NCBI GenBank assembly: GCA_002392545.1
Contig: DGHF01000149.1
Coordinates: forward strand, 1-7,143
Length of the DNA stretch: 7,143 nt
Origin: Ruminococcus sp. UBA3855
Lineage (GTDB): Bacteria > Bacillota > Clostridia > Oscillospirales > Ruminococcaceae
Reading direction: 5' to 3'
Part shown: one piece after another, positions 6,073-7,143 of the stretch
Layout: every line of letters begins with the position of its first letter
Position numbering within the stretch: position 1 is the stretch's first letter
The notes under the pieces: model-generated
What the model saw: only the letters and a program-made list of their open reading frames with translations
The model's database searches: none
What the model was told of the DNA's origin: nothing
Program-made: the position numbers and the translations under genes

Positions 6073-6174
6073 GACGGTCATTTTACGTTATTTTCTTGGA
6101 AAGAAAAAATAAAAAAAGCTGTACTGCCCTGTTGTTTCAGAGCAGTACAGCAATGATGGTCATTTTATGTTATT
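6073..6174. repeat. 20-bp direct repeat flanking terminator T2
   Basis: GAYGGTCATTTTAYGTTATT occurs at 6073-6092 and 6155-6174, matching at 18 of 20 positions; both differences are C to T. The two copies, 82 bp apart, enclose the T2 hairpin. They may be binding sites (for example integrase arm sites), or traces of a small duplication. Confidence 0.65.
6104..6151 (-). terminator. Leftward intrinsic terminator T2
   Basis: Arms 6118-6131 and 6138-6151 with a 6-nt loop. In minus-strand RNA the stem is a continuous 14 bp including one G-U wobble; in plus-strand RNA the same position is a C-A mismatch. A T-rich tract, TTTTTTTATTTTTT (6117-6104), follows on the minus strand. The 3' arm and tract resemble those of T1. 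Its own promoter is not clear; no good leftward promoter is seen between 6152 and 6400. Confidence 0.85.
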
Positions 6175-6347
6175 CAATCTAAACTGACATCATAATATTT
6201 TGTAGGAAAAATCGACAGTTTTAGTGGTATTTCAGTAGTGTGCAACTTCTACCATAAGTAGGTTTACTGAGAAATATCGATATGTGTCAACACTATATTT
6301 GTGACTATACACCAGATAAAACCTAAAAATTCTGGCACATTAGTCTA

Positions 6348-6376
6348 TTGACTATTACCCAAAAATTGAGTAATAT
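6348..6376 (+). promoter_or_regulatory. Weak rightward promoter candidate toward the integrase
   Basis: TTGACT (6348-6353) and TAATAT (6371-6376) are 17 nt apart. The -10 matches only 4 of 6. It points at the integrase about 150 nt away, and a 9-bp dyad (6381-6389 with 6399-6407) follows at once, where an operator could sit. No better rightward promoter was seen. Confidence 0.3.
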
Positions 6377-6406
6377 AGTATACTGATACTTACTTTTTGT
6401 ATCAGT

Positions 6407-6471
6407 ACAAAAAACGGACTGCACAAGGCAATCCGTTAGTTCGTTGAATTTCTTATTTAACGAAAAATTCT
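6407..6471 (-). ncRNA. Possible ~65-nt small RNA from the perfect promoter to T3
   Basis: The promoter at 6478-6506 would start RNA near 6471, and T3 would end it near 6407. The RNA has about 35 nt of AU-rich single strand followed by the terminator hairpin, and no ribosome binding site with an open frame. This layout is typical of a small regulatory RNA or of a leader that is released only when termination is overcome. Not a recognised RNA family. Confidence 0.4.
6408..6436 (-). terminator. Leftward intrinsic terminator T3
   Basis: Arms 6414-6422 and 6428-6436 with a 5-nt loop, followed on the minus strand by a run of six T (6414-6409). In minus-strand RNA the 9-bp stem is continuous with one G-U wobble; in the plus-strand RNA that position is a C-A mismatch, and no U-run follows, so it acts leftward. 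It ends transcription only about 65 nt after the perfect promoter at 6478-6506. Confidence 0.75.
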
Positions 6472-6477
6472 ATCATC

Positions 6478-6506
6478 ATTATATCACACTTGAATGTAAA
6501 TGTCAA
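6478..6506 (-). promoter_or_regulatory. Perfect consensus leftward sigma-A promoter
   Basis: On the minus strand TTGACA (6506-6501) and TATAAT (6483-6478) are separated by exactly 17 nt, so both boxes and the spacing match the consensus. It starts 20 bp in front of the integrase ATG but points away from it, toward the early operon. No open frame follows; the first features downstream are T3 and T2. Confidence 0.85.
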
Positions 6507-6526
6507 TAGAAAATCAGGAGGTTATT

Positions 6527-7143
6527 ATGGGAAAATTCAGTATTTATCTACGTCGTGACGGACGTTGGGAAGGGCGGATTCAGCTTGGCAAAACGGAGAA
6601 TGGAAAGCGGAAATACTGCGCATTCTTTGGAAAAACCAGAGAGGAAGTGCAGGCGAAAATGGAAGAGAAACAGTCAAAAAATTCCATTGTGCCAGCTTCC
6701 TGCACTCTTTCAGAACTGTTCAGTGAATGGCATCAGAGAATCATGCACAGTGTCAAGGAGTCCACCGCAGCAAACTATCTCGTGAAGGCGAACAAGCATA
6801 TTCTTCCGTGTTTCGGCAATAAAGTGATTGATGAAATATCCACCCAGGATGTCTACAGCTTCATTGAGCAGAAAAAAGCCGCCGGATTATCCAGCAGATA
6901 TATTCTGGATATTGTGATTCTGATGAAGTCGGTGTTCAAGTATGCTGTCAGAAAGTTCCATATTGCCAATCCGATGGAGGATGTGACGCTGAAAAAGGTC
7001 AAATCTGCGGAAATCAGCCTTCTGGATGAGGATGAGCAGACACGGCTGGAGAGATATCTCTGGAAGCATCAGGACAGAACTTCAATGGGAATCGCCCTTT
7101 CTTTAGCAACAGGTCTCAGAATCGGAGAACTTTGTGCCTTACG
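6527..7143 (+). CDS. Tyrosine-recombinase phage integrase (3' end cut by window edge)
   Basis: The first 205 codons of an integrase that would usually be about 370-400 residues. The ATG at 6527 has an AGGAGGT site (6516-6522). The N-terminus, MGKFSIYLRRDGRWEGRIQL followed by GKRKYCAFFGKTREEVQAKM, is an arm-type DNA-binding domain of the AP2-like fold common in Bacillota integrases. Residues 58-150 (SCTLSELFSEWHQRIMHSVK through YAVRKFHIANPM) form the SAM-like core-binding domain. The catalytic domain begins near 165, and ATGLRIGELCAL (194-205) carries the first catalytic Arg198. The remaining His-x-x-Arg and Tyr lie beyond the edge. It catalyses site-specific integration and probably excision. 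It diverges from the replication operon, so the attachment site probably lies to the right of the window. No excisionase is seen. Confidence 0.95.
   Translation, partial: MGKFSIYLRRDGRWEGRIQLGKTENGKRKYCAFFGKTREEVQAKMEEKQSKNSIVPASCTLSELFSEWHQRIMHSVKESTAANYLVKANKHILPCFGNKVIDEISTQDVYSFIEQKKAAGLSSRYILDIVILMKSVFKYAVRKFHIANPMEDVTLKKVKSAEISLLDEDEQTRLERYLWKHQDRTSMGIALSLATGLRIGELCAL

Larger units (their letters stand above)
5485..6526. other. Roughly 1.04-kb control region between integrase and early operon
   Basis: This stretch has no convincing gene. On the minus strand the only open frame of note (5481-5753) starts with TTG, lacks a ribosome binding site and runs through a terminator and repeat B. 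On the plus strand, a doubtful frame at 5800-6021 is listed separately. What it does hold is leftward promoters, three leftward terminators, direct and tandem repeats, and a dyad at 6381-6407. From 6022 to 6526 it is AT-rich and noncoding on both strands. A repressor gene, expected here in many temperate phages, is missing. Confidence 0.8.

Noticed and set aside
5801..6506. Invertible promoter segment flipped by the integrase
   Set aside because: No pair of long inverted repeats flanks the promoters; the repeats seen are direct or are local hairpins.
6555..6785. 76-residue open frame on the plus strand
   Set aside because: It is a different frame within the integrase gene, whose domains and ribosome binding site are clear.

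Overview
The window is most likely the early (replication) region of a temperate phage or prophage from a low-to-mid GC Bacillota. A gut clostridial host of the Ruminococcus type is a plausible guess. The reasons are the strong AGGAGG-type ribosome binding sites, a consensus TTGACA-N17-TATAAT promoter, a BRO-type antirepressor, and a replication set often seen in such prophages: a DUF2800 nuclease, a DUF2815/Enc34-type single-stranded-DNA-binding protein, and a phage family A DNA polymerase. No ribosomal RNA, tRNA, CRISPR array or insertion sequence was found. The species cannot be fixed from the sequence alone.

Layout. From about 5484 down to 1, seven genes lie on the minus strand as one tightly packed leftward operon. 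In transcription order they are: a regulator with a sigma-70 region-4-like helix-turn-helix (5484-4873), a 71-residue unknown protein (4798-4583), a 122-residue protein with a charged linker (4596-4228), the DUF2800 PD-(D/E)XK nuclease (4238-3108, TTG start), the ssDNA-binding protein (3106-2537), the DNA polymerase (2472-496), and a BRO-N antirepressor that runs off the left edge. Several start codons overlap the preceding gene. The only larger gaps (74 and 64 nt) each carry a copy of a 13-bp motif, GCCGTGGGAGRGC. A third copy lies in front of the sigma-like gene.

On the right, a tyrosine integrase (6527 onward, plus strand) diverges from this operon and is cut by the window edge just after its first catalytic arginine. 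Between the two lie about 1040 bp (5485-6526) with no convincing gene. This stretch holds a perfect leftward promoter (6478-6506), a second leftward promoter region (5762-5806), three leftward intrinsic terminators (6408-6436, 6104-6151, 5682-5718), a 20-bp direct repeat around the middle terminator, and two clusters of an 8-bp tandem repeat. No CI-like repressor is visible here.

How the parts may work together. The nuclease and SSB probably process and coat DNA for recombination and replication, and the polymerase copies it. The sigma-like protein and the BRO protein probably regulate phage transcription. The most unusual part is the control region. Transcription from the perfect promoter would meet three terminators before reaching the first operon gene, which suggests either small RNAs or control by attenuation or antitermination. 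That is inference from the sequence.
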